Source: Betaproteobacteria bacterium (lineage in GTDB: Bacteria > Pseudomonadota > Gammaproteobacteria > Burkholderiales > SG8-41). From it: a stretch of 52,054 nucleotides of DNA. The notes beneath the pieces were generated by a model that had not been told where the DNA came from, did not search any database, and saw nothing but the letters and a program-made list of their open reading frames with translations. The stretch covers positions 1 through 52,054 of the forward strand of contig JANYDY010000029.1 in assembly GCA_025363435.1 (NCBI GenBank), given 5' to 3'. This document shows, one piece after another, positions 37,491-46,772 of this stretch. Every line of letters starts with the position of its first letter. Position 1 is the first letter of the stretch. A program made the translations under genes and the position numbers.

Positions 37491-38369
37491 TTACCAGGGC
37501 TCGCCGGCCAGCGCCTTGACGACGGCGCGACCATCGCGTGATTTGTCGCGGCTCTCCGGCGTTTCGCGGCCGAGCGCGGTGCTGGCGACAAACTGATAAA
37601 CCTCAGCAGCGCCTTCGATCATTTTCGGCGTCATGCCGGCGGCTTCCAGCGTTTTGGCGATTTCCAGCACTTCGGGTACCCAGCGATAGGATTTCGACGG
37701 CATCACTGGCAGCGCATCGATGACCACATCGTGTATGCGTTTGCGCGGCGCCGTGAACTGCGCTTCCAGTTCGGCGCCGACCCCCAAACGCTCGGCGGCA
37801 ATCAACATCTGCAGTACCAGTGCGGTGACGCCCTTGCTGATGACGGCGTCGCACATTTTCAACGCGCTGGCATCACCGATGCGCGCGCTGAGCACGCGCA
37901 CTGCGAAATCCGGCGTGGCGAAAACATTCAAGACTTCGGCATCGGGCCCCGATGTATAAAGCCGCGCCTGCACGCCGGCGCGCGGCGGTGGACTGAACAC
38001 GCCGGCATCGAGGCAGCGCGCGCCGCTCGCCGTAATCGCTGCGTAAACCGCCTGCATGGTGGTCGGCGCAATCGCATTGCAATCGACCACCAGCGGCTGC
38101 GTGCCGGCGCGCTTGATTGATTGCGCGAGCAACTGCGCAAACTCCAGTGCGGCGCCCGGATTCATGATCGATAGAATCACGTCGCATTGCGCGGCAAGCC
38201 GGTCTAACGAACCGACATCACGGATGCCCGCCTCGTGCGCCAGTTCGCGGCTGCGTGCGCTGCGGCCGTCGAGCGCGGTACAAACGTCGAAACCCTTGCC
38301 TCGCAGCTGTTGTGCGATGGCCTGCCCCATGCTGCCGGGACTCATGACACCGACCGTTTTGATCGTCAT
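37491..38369 (-). CDS. NAD(P)-dependent oxidoreductase, 6PGDH-like with DUF1932 C-terminus
   Basis: 292 residues. Rossmann motif VGVMSPGSMGQAIAQQL at the N-terminus, then DVILSIMNPGAALEFAQ, and a helical C-terminal part of DUF1932 type (KMCDAVISKGVTALVLQML). Beta-hydroxyacid dehydrogenase relatives oxidise hydroxy acids. The ATG overlaps the stop of the enolase-superfamily gene by 4 bases (ATGA), so both are translationally coupled and likely act in sequence on one sugar-acid or hydroxy-acid substrate. An upstream in-frame extension to 38474 lacks family similarity. Confidence 0.88.
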   Translation of the reverse strand: MTIKTVGVMSPGSMGQAIAQQLRGKGFDVCTALDGRSARSRELAHEAGIRDVGSLDRLAAQCDVILSIMNPGAALEFAQLLAQSIKRAGTQPLVVDCNAIAPTTMQAVYAAITASGARCLDAGVFSPPPRAGVQARLYTSGPDAEVLNVFATPDFAVRVLSARIGDASALKMCDAVISKGVTALVLQMLIAAERLGVGAELEAQFTAPRKRIHDVVIDALPVMPSKSYRWVPEVLEIAKTLEAAGMTPKMIEGAAEVYQFVASTALGRETPESRDKSRDGRAVVKALAGEPW

Positions 38370-39472
38370 GCAACCGCGTAACGCTTGATGATGTCGCGAT
38401 TGAACGACAGGCCGAGACCCGGCTTGTCCGGCACCACGAGATCGCCTTTTTCGATTTGCGGGATTTCTTCCCACAGCGGCGACGACCAGGCAATGTATTC
38501 GACGGTGAGGCCGTTCGGCACACCGGCGATCAAATGCACGTGCAGCTCAGGCAGCACGTGGCTGACCACCGGGATGTTGAACGCTTCGGCCATGCCGGCA
38601 ACTTTCAGCCATTGCGTGATGCCGCCGACGCGCATCAGGTCGATCATCGCAATGTCGACCGAGTGCGCTTCGAACATATGACGGAAGGGCACCGTGCCGA
38701 AAGTATATTCGCCGCCGGCACAGGGTGTGGCCAGCGCATCGGCGACGCGCGCCAAGCCGGCGTAATCGTCATGCGCCGAGACGTCTTCGAGCCAGTAGAG
38801 ATGCACGTCCTCGATGCGCCGTCCGATGTCGATCGCCTGATGCACGCTCCAGTGTTGATTGATATCGCACATCAGATCGATATCCGGCCCGATCGCTTCG
38901 CGGATTTTGCGCGCGCGCTCGACTTCGACCAGCGGGTTCCTGTTGCCGGGAATCGCCAGCTGCATTTTCATTTGGCGAAACCCGCGCTCGACCAGTTTCG
39001 GCGCCGCCTTTAAACAATGGTCGAGCGTGTAGAAACGCATCAAGGCGCCACTCGCGTATGTCACCACGCGGTCGCGGTGTCCGCCGACCATTTTCGCCAG
39101 CGACAGATTGGAAGCCTTGCCCTTGATGTCCCACAGCGCAATGTCGATCGCCGCCACCGCGTGCGCCATGATGCCGCCGGGCCCGAGATTGCCGCCCAAT
39201 GCACGCAACTTGCCGGTAACCGCTTCGATGCGCAGCGGATCTTCGCCGACCACCATGCCGGCCAGCTGATCAACCATCGCTTTCAACGACGCAATCGCCG
39301 GGCCGCCGTAAAAGCCGCCGTAATAGGTCAGGCCGATGCCTTCGATGCCGGCGTCGGTGCCAAGTGTGAGCGTGACGATATCGCGCGACGCACCATGCGC
39401 GACCGGGCCGTCGGCAAGCGCTTCGACTGCCGGCAGGCGAATGACTTGCGATGAGACATGCGTAATTTTCAT
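38366..39472 (-). CDS. Enolase superfamily enzyme, mandelate racemase-like
   Basis: 368 residues, starting MKITHVSSQVIRLP. The barrel carries KMQ in place of KxK/KxH, metal ligands in LMCDINQHW, WLEDVS and GGEYTF, and the HVLPELH histidine of mandelate-racemase-type enzymes. This pattern fits sugar-acid dehydratases and racemases. It is coupled to a DUF1932 dehydrogenase and convergent with a Bug receptor gene. The substrate is unknown. An upstream in-frame extension to 39685 would run into the tRNA-Ala gene and is rejected. Confidence 0.88.
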   Translation of the reverse strand: MKITHVSSQVIRLPAVEALADGPVAHGASRDIVTLTLGTDAGIEGIGLTYYGGFYGGPAIASLKAMVDQLAGMVVGEDPLRIEAVTGKLRALGGNLGPGGIMAHAVAAIDIALWDIKGKASNLSLAKMVGGHRDRVVTYASGALMRFYTLDHCLKAAPKLVERGFRQMKMQLAIPGNRNPLVEVERARKIREAIGPDIDLMCDINQHWSVHQAIDIGRRIEDVHLYWLEDVSAHDDYAGLARVADALATPCAGGEYTFGTVPFRHMFEAHSVDIAMIDLMRVGGITQWLKVAGMAEAFNIPVVSHVLPELHVHLIAGVPNGLTVEYIAWSSPLWEEIPQIEKGDLVVPDKPGLGLSFNRDIIKRYAVA

Positions 39473-39657
39473 TTTCGTTCCCTGAAAGTAGCAGCGCCTA
39501 AAAGCGACAGATGATATCGCGCCACAGCGGGCGCTGCGAGACTGTCCCGGCGCAAAAACCTGCACGACTTTGGCGGCTGAACGGTGCCGCCGGGCGCTGC
39601 GACAGAATGGCGAGCGCGCACGCAGAAAAAACCTGCGCAACGGCATTCCAGGGAAAT

Positions 39658-39733
<76 letters not shown>

Positions 39734-39746
39734 ACTATAAGCGCTT

Positions 39747-39776
39747 ATTTTAGCAGCAATTCATGGCAACAGGAAA
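39747..39776 (-). promoter_or_regulatory. Probable promoter of tRNA-Ala
   Basis: On the minus strand TTTCCT (39771-39776), 18-base spacer, TAAAAT (39747-39752). Transcription would start about 7 bases before the mature tRNA. The perfect 12-bp palindrome ATAAGCGCTTAT (39737-39748) overlaps the -10 box and predicted start. Confidence 0.5.
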
Positions 39777-39810
39777 GCCGCGCCCTCAAGGTCGGCACGC
39801 TTTCGTGCGT

Positions 39811-39816
39811 TATAAT
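39811..39816 (+). promoter_or_regulatory. Perfect -10 box upstream of sapC
   Basis: TATAAT on the + strand, 28 bases before the sapC ATG, leaving a ~23-base leader with a GGAGG ribosome site. The -35 region is poor. A short GCACG/CGTGC hairpin (39795-39808) sits directly upstream and might position an activator. Confidence 0.5.
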
Positions 39817-39844
39817 CCGGACACCCTTTCCTGGAGGACCCGCC

Positions 39845-40645
39845 ATGCCGACCACACCCGAAACGACCGCGCCGCAAATTACGCCGCCCTATGGTTTTCA
39901 GGAGGTCGTTGCCCTGACCAAATCGCACCGCGTACTGCTACCGAAGGGAACGGCGCTGCCGATGACCTTCCGCAACATGAATCCGATGCCGGTCAGCTTT
40001 ACCGAGTTTCCGATCGCCAGTCGCGACTATCCGCTGGTTTTCATCAGCGGCGATCAGGGCAAGACTGTGACGCCCATGCTGGTCACGGGCCTGGCTGCGC
40101 AACAAAACCTGTTTGTCATGTCGGACAACACCTGGGACCGCCGCGCCTATCTGCCGGCCTACGTGCGGCGTTATCCGTTCTGCATGACGCGCGTGATGGT
40201 TGATGGCAATGAAGCGCCGGAACGCGTCGCCTGCGTTGAAAAACGCGCGATCAACGATAAAGGCGAAAAACTTTTCGACGACAAAGGCGGACCGACCGCG
40301 GAGTGGGAAATGCGGCAGAAGCTGCTGTTCGAATACGAAGCCGATCTGGCGCGCACCGAAGAAATGTGCCGCCTGCTGACTCAACATCAATTGCTCGAAC
40401 CGTTCACCATGCAGGCAACGCCGGATCAGGGCGAACCGATCCAGCTCACCGGCATGTTCCGCGTTTCGGAAGAAAAGATTGCCCTGCTGGATGCCGCCGT
40501 GCTGAAAGATCTGACGCTCAAAGGCGTGCTCGGCCGCATTTACGCGCATCTGATGTCGCTCGACAACTTTCAGCGCGTGCTCGTTCGCAGCGCCGCGCTG
40601 ACCAATCGCGCAGCGACGAAAGCACCGCCGAAAAAAGCCGATTAA
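39845..40645 (+). CDS. sapC: SapC family protein
   Basis: 266 residues. The start ATG 39845 follows a clean GGAGG; reading further upstream would pass antisense through tRNA-Ala and is rejected. SapC-family landmarks: [15 protein letters not shown], then [21 protein letters not shown], and [10 protein letters not shown]. The family is annotated as peptide/S-layer-related in Caulobacter, but its molecular role is not settled. The stop overlaps the convergent lgt stop by four bases. Confidence 0.85.
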   Translation: MPTTPETTAPQITPPYGFQEVVALTKSHRVLLPKGTALPMTFRNMNPMPVSFTEFPIASRDYPLVFISGDQGKTVTPMLVTGLAAQQNLFVMSDNTWDRRAYLPAYVRRYPFCMTRVMVDGNEAPERVACVEKRAINDKGEKLFDDKGGPTAEWEMRQKLLFEYEADLARTEEMCRLLTQHQLLEPFTMQATPDQGEPIQLTGMFRVSEEKIALLDAAVLKDLTLKGVLGRIYAHLMSLDNFQRVLVRSAALTNRAATKAPPKKAD

Positions 40646-41421
40646 CGCCGGCTGTTCGCAAACGCGAACAGCGCCACTCCCGCGGCGATCATCGGCAGTG
40701 ACAGCCACTGCCCCATGCTGAAGCCGAACGCGAGCAAGCCGAGAAAGCTGTCGGGCTCGCGCGTGAACTCGACGGCGAAACGGAAGCTGCCATAGCCGAC
40801 GAGAAATGCCGCCGCCACCGCGCCGCGCGGCCGCGGCTTCGCCGCGTAAAACCACAGCAACAGAAACAGCACGGCGCCCTCGAGCGCAAATTCGTAGAGT
40901 TGTGACGGATGGCGCGGCACGCGGTCGACATTCGGAAATATCGTCGCCCACGGCAAATCGGTCGCGCGACCCCACAATTCCGCGTTGATGAAATTGCCGA
41001 TGCGCCCGCTGCCGAGCCCGAGCGGCACCAGGGGTGCGATGAAATCGATGGTCGCAAGCCAGCTCTGGCGGTGCTTGTGCGCATACCACGCCAGCGCAAC
41101 GACGACGCCGAGAAACCCGCCGTGGAAGGACATGCCGCCTTCCCACAGATAAAAAATACGCCACGGCTCGGCGAAGTACTCGCTGAATTTATAGAAGAGC
41201 ACATAGCCGAGACGACCGCCGAGAATGGTGCCGACAATGCCGTAGAATAAAGCGTCATCGAGATCGGCATAGCTCCACACCGAATGTGGACGCGTTCTGA
41301 TCGCATAGCGGCCGACCGCCCAGATCAACCCGAAACCGATCAAATAGGTCAGCCCGTACCAGCGCACCGCAAGCGGGCCGAGATGAATCGCGACGGGATC
41401 GAATTGCGGATGTACCAGCAC
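40642..41421 (-). CDS. lgt: Prolipoprotein diacylglyceryl transferase
   Basis: 259 residues from the GTG at 41421, which gives the family start [23 protein letters not shown]; another GTG at 41463 would add 14 atypical residues and lies across a TATAAT hexamer. Inner-membrane enzyme with about seven hydrophobic segments and the signature [17 protein letters not shown] plus HGGFLG. It transfers diacylglycerol to lipobox cysteines, the first step of lipoprotein maturation. Divergent from ilvD. Confidence 0.95.
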   Translation of the reverse strand: MLVHPQFDPVAIHLGPLAVRWYGLTYLIGFGLIWAVGRYAIRTRPHSVWSYADLDDALFYGIVGTILGGRLGYVLFYKFSEYFAEPWRIFYLWEGGMSFHGGFLGVVVALAWYAHKHRQSWLATIDFIAPLVPLGLGSGRIGNFINAELWGRATDLPWATIFPNVDRVPRHPSQLYEFALEGAVLFLLLWFYAAKPRPRGAVAAAFLVGYGSFRFAVEFTREPDSFLGLLAFGFSMGQWLSLPMIAAGVALFAFANSRR

Positions 41422-41481
41422 AAAGGCCGCCTGAGGTTGGGTTAGAATCGTAATTATAAACACTCACTGAAGCGGACCATC

Positions 41482-43155
41482 ATGGCACTCAATAAGCGCA
41501 GTCACCTTATCACTCAGGGCGTGGCGCGTTCGCCCAATCGCGCGATGTTGCGTGCGGTCGGTTTCGGCGACGGCGATTTCGAAAAACCCATCGTCGGCGT
41601 CGCCAACGGCCACTCCAACATGAATCCGTGCAATGCCGGCATCCAGCCACTGGTCGATCGCGCGATGACGGCGCTGCGCGCGGCAGGCGCGATGCCGCAG
41701 GTATTCGGCGTGCCGACCATCACCGACGGCATCGGCATGGGCACCGAAGCGATGAAGTATTCGCTGGTGTCGCGCGAAGTGATCGCCGATGCGATTGAAA
41801 CTTCTGTGAATGGCCAGGCCATGGACGGCGTGCTGGTGTGCGGTGGCTGCGACAAAAACATGCCGGCGGGTATGATCGCCATGGCGCGCATCAATGTGCC
41901 GGGCATTTACGTCTATGCCGGCACCATCAAGCCGGGCAAATGGAAAGGCCAGGACCTCACCGTCGTCAGCGTATTCGAAGCGGTCGGCGCTTACAGTGCC
42001 GGCAAAATGAACGACGAAGATTTCATCGGCATCGAAAAAAACGCCTGCCCCTCGGTCGGCGCCTGCGGCGGCATGTACACCGCGAACACCATGTCATCAT
42101 CGTTCGAAGCGCTCGGCATGAGCCTGCTCGGTTCTTCGCAAATGGCCTCGCCCGATGCGGAAAAAGCCGATTCCGCCGCAGCATCGGCGACGACACTGGT
42201 CAACGCGATCAAGCTGAACATCCGCCCGCGTGACATCATTACGCGCAAGTCGATCGAGAATGCGGTGGCGCTCATCATGGCGACCGGTGGCTCGACCAAC
42301 GCAGTGCTGCACTTTCTTGCCATTGCGCACGCGGCCGACGTCAAATGGACCATAGACGATTTCGAACGCGTGCGCCGCAAGGTGCCGGTATTGTGCGATT
42401 TGAAACCCTCGGGCAAATACGTCGCGGTTGATTTCCACCGCGCCGGCGGCGTGCCGCAGGTTTTGAAAATGCTGCTTGCGCACGGCTTGCTGCACGGCGA
42501 ATGTATGACCGTCACCGGCCGCACCATGGCCGAAGAACTGGCAAAAATTCCGGCCGCACCGCGCGCCGATCAGGATGTGATCCGGCAATGGGACAACGCG
42601 CTCTACAAACAAGGCCACCTCGCCATACTCAGAGGCAATCTCGCACCTGAAGGCTGTGTCGCCAAAATCACCGGCCTTAAATCGCCGATGATCACGGGGC
42701 CGGCGCGCGTGTTTGATTCCGAACCGGCGGTGATGAAGGCGATCATGGCGCGCAAGATCAAGCCGGGCGACGTTGTCGTCATCCGCTACGAAGGTCCGCG
42801 CGGAGGCCCCGGCATGCAGGAAATGCTGGCGCCGACCGCTGCATTGATCGGCCAGGGCCTCGGCGAATCGATCGGCCTGATTACCGACGGCCGTTTTTCC
42901 GGCGGCACCTGGGGCATGGTGGTCGGCCACGTCTGCCCCGAAGCCTATGCCGGCGGCCCGATCGCACTGGTGAAGGAAGGCGATTCGATCACCATCGATG
43001 CACACAAACGCCTGATTCAAGTCAACGTCAGCGCGCGCGAACTGGCGCAGCGGCGCAAGAAATGGAAACAGCCGAAGCCGCGCTACACGCGCGGCCTGCT
43101 GGCCAAATACATGAAGCTGGTGTCGAGTGCCAGCACCGGCGCGGTAACAGACTGA
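41482..43155 (+). CDS. ilvD: Dihydroxy-acid dehydratase
   Basis: 557 residues. The three Fe-S cysteines are Cys50 (NPCN), Cys123 (GGCDKNMP) and Cys195 (GACGGMYT), the pattern of 2Fe-2S enzymes of the IlvD/EDD family. The C-terminal [20 protein letters not shown] region is present. It makes 2-oxo acids in valine, leucine and isoleucine synthesis; a sugar-acid dehydratase role is less likely given the full agreement with IlvD. It is divergent from lgt, with a short 60-base control region. Confidence 0.95.
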   Translation: MALNKRSHLITQGVARSPNRAMLRAVGFGDGDFEKPIVGVANGHSNMNPCNAGIQPLVDRAMTALRAAGAMPQVFGVPTITDGIGMGTEAMKYSLVSREVIADAIETSVNGQAMDGVLVCGGCDKNMPAGMIAMARINVPGIYVYAGTIKPGKWKGQDLTVVSVFEAVGAYSAGKMNDEDFIGIEKNACPSVGACGGMYTANTMSSSFEALGMSLLGSSQMASPDAEKADSAAASATTLVNAIKLNIRPRDIITRKSIENAVALIMATGGSTNAVLHFLAIAHAADVKWTIDDFERVRRKVPVLCDLKPSGKYVAVDFHRAGGVPQVLKMLLAHGLLHGECMTVTGRTMAEELAKIPAAPRADQDVIRQWDNALYKQGHLAILRGNLAPEGCVAKITGLKSPMITGPARVFDSEPAVMKAIMARKIKPGDVVVIRYEGPRGGPGMQEMLAPTAALIGQGLGESIGLITDGRFSGGTWGMVVGHVCPEAYAGGPIALVKEGDSITIDAHKRLIQVNVSARELAQRRKKWKQPKPRYTRGLLAKYMKLVSSASTGAVTD

Positions 43156-43189
43156 CTGCGCAGCCAGGCAATCACGATACGGCGAAACA

Positions 43190-44176
43190 GTGCCCTCCCT
43201 CGTCACAGCAACCTGGTCTGCCTGGCGCGCGGCCAATTTGCCGCCGACCGGAAGATTCGCCGAACGCGATCTCGCCTCGGCCATTGTCAAACTGGGCATA
43301 CGCGTACCGCGCTCGGCGCGCACCGCCGAGACGCTGGGCGCCGAGCGCGAAGGCACCGGCGTACTGATCGATAACGATGGCTTGATACTCACCATCGGCT
43401 ATCTGCTGCTCGAAGCCGATTCGGTGCTGCTGGTGGCCAGCGACGGCCGTGTCATGCCGGCGTCTATCGTCGGCTTCGACCATTCAACCGGTTTCGGACT
43501 GGTGCGCGCGCACCAGCCGCTCGGCGGCGCGCCGCTCGAACTCGGTAACGCCGCGTCGGCGCGCGAACTCACCACGGCAATGGTCGCCGCACATCCGGGC
43601 GCCGGCGGCCTCTCGTACGTCTGCATCACGTCGCGGCGCCGCTTCACCGGCTGGTGGGAATACGCGCTTGATGACGCCATCTTCACCGCGCCGGCGCGCG
43701 ACAATCACAGCGGCGCTGCATTGATCAATGCAGACGGGCAACTGGTCGGCATCGGTTCGCTGTGGGTGGGTGACGCCATCAACGCCGGCGCGGCATTTCC
43801 CGGAAATATGTTTGTTCCGACCGATGTGCTGCCGTCCATCACGCCGGACCTCATTGCACACGGACGCCGGCGCGATGCGGTGCGGCCGTGGCTCGGCGTG
43901 TACTCGGAAGAAGTGCGCGGCCACGTGCTGGTCACCCAGGTGCTGCGCGGCGCACCGGCGGATCTCGGCGGACTCAAACGCGGCGACGTCATACTCGCCA
44001 TCGACGGCAAGGCGATCGGCAGCCAGTCCGAGTTTTATGAAGTGCTGTGGACAAGCAGCAGCGCCGGCGACGAAATCACACTGCAGATCTGGCGCAACAA
44101 GCTAGTGCGCGAACTCAAGATCCGTTCGATCGATCGCATGGACTATCTGCGGCCGTGGTCGGTATCGACGCACTGA
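43190..44176 (+). CDS. Trypsin-like/PDZ protein of HtrA type with degenerate triad
   Basis: 328 residues, GTG start. The fold follows HtrA/DegP: protease-like domain (~35-215) then a PDZ domain (~225-310, LGVYSEEVRGHVLVTQVLRGAP and GLKRGDVILAIDGK). Aligned with HtrA, the catalytic His is Tyr71 (LTIGYLLL), the Asp is Gly101 (HSTGFGL), and Ser174 is kept (NHSGAAL). It should therefore be catalytically weak or dead. There is no signal peptide, so it is probably cytoplasmic. It lies 34 bases after ilvD and 6 bases before the DUF255 gene; a scaffold or ligand-binding role is inferred. Confidence 0.85.
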   Translation: MPSLVTATWSAWRAANLPPTGRFAERDLASAIVKLGIRVPRSARTAETLGAEREGTGVLIDNDGLILTIGYLLLEADSVLLVASDGRVMPASIVGFDHSTGFGLVRAHQPLGGAPLELGNAASARELTTAMVAAHPGAGGLSYVCITSRRRFTGWWEYALDDAIFTAPARDNHSGAALINADGQLVGIGSLWVGDAINAGAAFPGNMFVPTDVLPSITPDLIAHGRRRDAVRPWLGVYSEEVRGHVLVTQVLRGAPADLGGLKRGDVILAIDGKAIGSQSEFYEVLWTSSSAGDEITLQIWRNKLVRELKIRSIDRMDYLRPWSVSTH

Positions 44177-44182
44177 GCCGCA

Positions 44183-46198
44183 ATGACCAATAGACTCGCG
44201 CAGGAAACCAGCCCTTACCTGCAGCAACACGCCGACAATCCGGTCGATTGGTACGCCTGGGGCGACGAAGCGCTGACGCTGGCGCGCAAAAGCAACAAGC
44301 CCATTCTGCTCTCGGTCGGTTACTCGGCCTGCCACTGGTGCCACGTCATGGCGCACGAATCGTTTGAAGACCCCGCGGTGGCGGCGGTGATGAACAAGTT
44401 GTACGTCAACATCAAGGTTGATCGCGAAGAACGCCCCGACCTCGATCAGATTTACCAGACCGCGCATGCCATGCTGACGCAGCGCAATGGCGGCTGGCCG
44501 CTCACCATGTTTTTGCTGCCGGACCAGACGCCGTTTTTCGGCGGCACCTATTTTCCGAAGACCGCGCGCCACGGCCTGCCCGGCTTTATCGACCTGCTGC
44601 CGCAAATCGCCACCGCCTATCGCAATCAACAAACCGAGATCGCCCAGCAAAGCGAATCGCTGAAGGCGGCCCTCGCGCGCACGCTGCCGCCGCCGGCCAC
44701 TGCGGCAACGCTGACTTCGGCGCCACTCGACACTGCGCTGCGCGAATTGAAAGACAGCTTCGATGAAGTCGAGGGCGGCCTCGGCAACGCGCCGAAGTTT
44801 CCGCATCCGGCCGAACTTGAGTTGTGCCTGAGCAGCGGCGTCGGGCTGGGTGACGACTACGCACACCAGCTGGTCAAGCTGACGCTGACCAAAATGGCCG
44901 AGGGCGGCATTTATGATCAGGTCGGCGGCGGCTTCTGCCGCTACAGTGTCGACCAGACGTGGACGATCCCGCACTTCGAAAAAATGCTCTATGACAACGG
45001 GCCGCTGCTGCGTCTCTACAGTGATATGTGGCTGCTTGATGCGCAGCCGCTGTTCAGCCGCACGGTCGCCGACACCGCCGCGTGGGTGATGCGCGAAATG
45101 CAATCATCTGAAGGCGGCTACTACTCATCGCTGGATGCCGACTCGGAGCACGAAGAAGGCAAGTACTACGTGTGGACGCCGGATGAGGTGCGCGCCACCG
45201 TCAGCGCAGATGAATACACCTTGATCGCGCCGCACTACGGTCTCGACGCGCGCGCCAATTTCGAACATGAATACTGGCATCTGCGCGTCAACCGACCGCT
45301 CGCGCCGGGGGCCGACGATCTTGCGCGGCTCGATGCAGCGCGCGCGAAATTGTTCGCGCTGCGCGAACAGCGCGTGCGCCCCGGTCGCGATGAAAAAATT
45401 CTGGTCAGCTGGAACGCGCTGATGATCAAGGGCATGGCGCGCGCAGCGCGCGCCTTCAATCAGCCGGTGTGGCTGCAATCGGCGCGCCGCGCGGCGGATT
45501 TTCTGCGCACGACACTCTGGCGCAACGGCCGCCTGCTGGCGACCTGCAAGGACGGCCACGCCCATCTCAACGCCTATCTCGACGATTACGCCTTCCTGCT
45601 CGACGCGCTGATCGAACTCATGCAGCACGATTTGCGCGCCGCCGACATCGCCTGGGCGCGCGAACTGGCGGAAGTCCTGCTCGAGCAGTTCGAAGACCGC
45701 GACAACGGCGGTTTCTTTTTCGTCAGCCACGATCACGAACAATTGATCCTGCGCAGCAAAATCGGGCACGACAATGCCACGCCTTCGGGCAATGGCATCG
45801 CCGCAATCGCCTTGAACCGTCTCGGCCATCTGCTTGGCGAGCCACGCTGGTGCGTGGCCGCCGAACGTACGATCATGGCCTTCAAACCGGCGATGGAACG
45901 TCAGGCCAGCGGCCACAGCAGCCTGTGCGTCGCGCTTGAAGAGCAGTTGGCACCACCCGCAATTGTGGTACTGCGCGGCGATGGTGCGGCAGACTGGCAA
46001 CGCCGGCTCGCCGCGCGTTACCTGCCGCACGCATTGATCGTGCGCATCCCGGATGCGCCATCGGCGCTGCCCGCCATGCTCGACAAGCCTGCGCCGGCAC
46101 ACGGCGTCAACGCCTGGGTTTGCCGGGGCGTTGAATGTCTGCCGGCGATCAGCGGTTTCGACGACCTCGTTGCGACGCTCACCGCCTCGCGACACTGA
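44183..46198 (+). CDS. DUF255 thioredoxin-fold/(alpha/alpha)6 barrel protein (YyaL/SPATA20-like)
   Basis: 671 residues. The N-terminal thioredoxin-like domain has Cys50-His-Trp-Cys53 (SACHWCHVM) and FGGTYFP; the rest is an alpha/alpha-barrel with [26 protein letters not shown] and [18 protein letters not shown]. Members are widespread but their function is unproven; redox or carbohydrate-epimerase-like roles have been suggested. Length is normal. It follows the HtrA-like pseudo-enzyme by 6 bases. Confidence 0.93.
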   Translation: MTNRLAQETSPYLQQHADNPVDWYAWGDEALTLARKSNKPILLSVGYSACHWCHVMAHESFEDPAVAAVMNKLYVNIKVDREERPDLDQIYQTAHAMLTQRNGGWPLTMFLLPDQTPFFGGTYFPKTARHGLPGFIDLLPQIATAYRNQQTEIAQQSESLKAALARTLPPPATAATLTSAPLDTALRELKDSFDEVEGGLGNAPKFPHPAELELCLSSGVGLGDDYAHQLVKLTLTKMAEGGIYDQVGGGFCRYSVDQTWTIPHFEKMLYDNGPLLRLYSDMWLLDAQPLFSRTVADTAAWVMREMQSSEGGYYSSLDADSEHEEGKYYVWTPDEVRATVSADEYTLIAPHYGLDARANFEHEYWHLRVNRPLAPGADDLARLDAARAKLFALREQRVRPGRDEKILVSWNALMIKGMARAARAFNQPVWLQSARRAADFLRTTLWRNGRLLATCKDGHAHLNAYLDDYAFLLDALIELMQHDLRAADIAWARELAEVLLEQFEDRDNGGFFFVSHDHEQLILRSKIGHDNATPSGNGIAAIALNRLGHLLGEPRWCVAAERTIMAFKPAMERQASGHSSLCVALEEQLAPPAIVVLRGDGAADWQRRLAARYLPHALIVRIPDAPSALPAMLDKPAPAHGVNAWVCRGVECLPAISGFDDLVATLTASRH

Positions 46199-46228
46199 TT
46201 GGAAGCAAACAAACGAATTTGTTATGAT
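46199..46228 (+). promoter_or_regulatory. Probable promoter of the cytochrome c gene
   Basis: TTGGAA (46199-46204), 18-base spacer, TATGAT (46223-46228), directly after the DUF255 stop. The cytochrome ATG is about 80 bases downstream, with AAGGAG just before it. Confidence 0.5.
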
Positions 46229-46307
46229 GCCGCCGGTTTGCAATTGTCACCGCGGTGGCATAAACACCGCGCAGCGCCAGTTACCCGAGTTTATACAAGG
46301 AGACCAC

Positions 46308-46619
46308 ATGAAAGCGTTTTACGTTGCACTGATCGGCATCACCAGTCTGCTCGCCACCGCCGGCGCCGCTGCCGCAACCGCCGAGGAAACCTATAAAGCA
46401 AGCTGCGCCGCCTGCCACGACGCCGGTGTTGCCGGCGCGCCTAAACTGGGCGACAAAGCCGGCTGGGCGCCGCGCATCAAGACGGGCAAGGACGAGCTCT
46501 ACAAATCGGCCATTTCGGGCAAACCGGGCACCGCGATGATGGCCAAGGGCGGTGCGTCCAACCTGTCCGACGCCGACGTCAAGGCCGTGGTTGACTTGAT
46601 GATGGCCAAAGCCAAATAA
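46308..46619 (+). CDS. Small monohaem cytochrome c (c5-like)
   Basis: 103 residues: signal peptide (MKAFYVALIGITSLLATAGA, cleavage near AAATA), then the haem motif Cys33-Ala-Ala-Cys36-His37 and a distal Met77 or Met78 in GTAMMAKGG. The spacing fits the class I cytochrome c5/c555 type, a periplasmic electron carrier. It stands alone with its own promoter and a strong terminator. Partner enzymes are not identified. Confidence 0.93.
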   Translation: MKAFYVALIGITSLLATAGAAAATAEETYKASCAACHDAGVAGAPKLGDKAGWAPRIKTGKDELYKSAISGKPGTAMMAKGGASNLSDADVKAVVDLMMAKAK

Positions 46620-46633
46620 CCGGTCTTGCACAG

Positions 46634-46664
46634 AAAAAGGCGCAGCATTTGCTGCGCCTTTTTT
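46634..46664 (+). terminator. Intrinsic terminator after the cytochrome gene
   Basis: GGCGCAGC (46639-46646), loop ATTT, GCTGCGCC (46651-46658), followed by six T residues; five A residues precede the stem. It lies 19 bases after the stop. Confidence 0.95.
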
Positions 46665-46700
46665 ATTGCTGCCGCCGGGCTTCTGTTCGTTGCCGCGAAA

Positions 46701-46729
46701 TTGACAAGCCGCATGCGCCTACGGATAAT
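46701..46729 (+). promoter_or_regulatory. Sigma-70 promoter of the liv operon
   Basis: Perfect TTGACA (46701-46706), exactly 17-base spacer, GATAAT (46724-46729). Expected start near 46736; the livJ ATG follows a GAGGCGGGG ribosome site. Confidence 0.88.
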
Positions 46730-46772
46730 GATTTATCTTGTCACAACAACAATTTAACGAGGCGGGGACGCT

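Noticed and set aside
39529-39635. Imperfect direct repeats GGGCGCTGCGA and AAAAACCTGC upstream of the enolase-superfamily gene
   Set aside because: Only two short copies each at unequal spacing (63 and 72 bases); not a CRISPR or attachment site.
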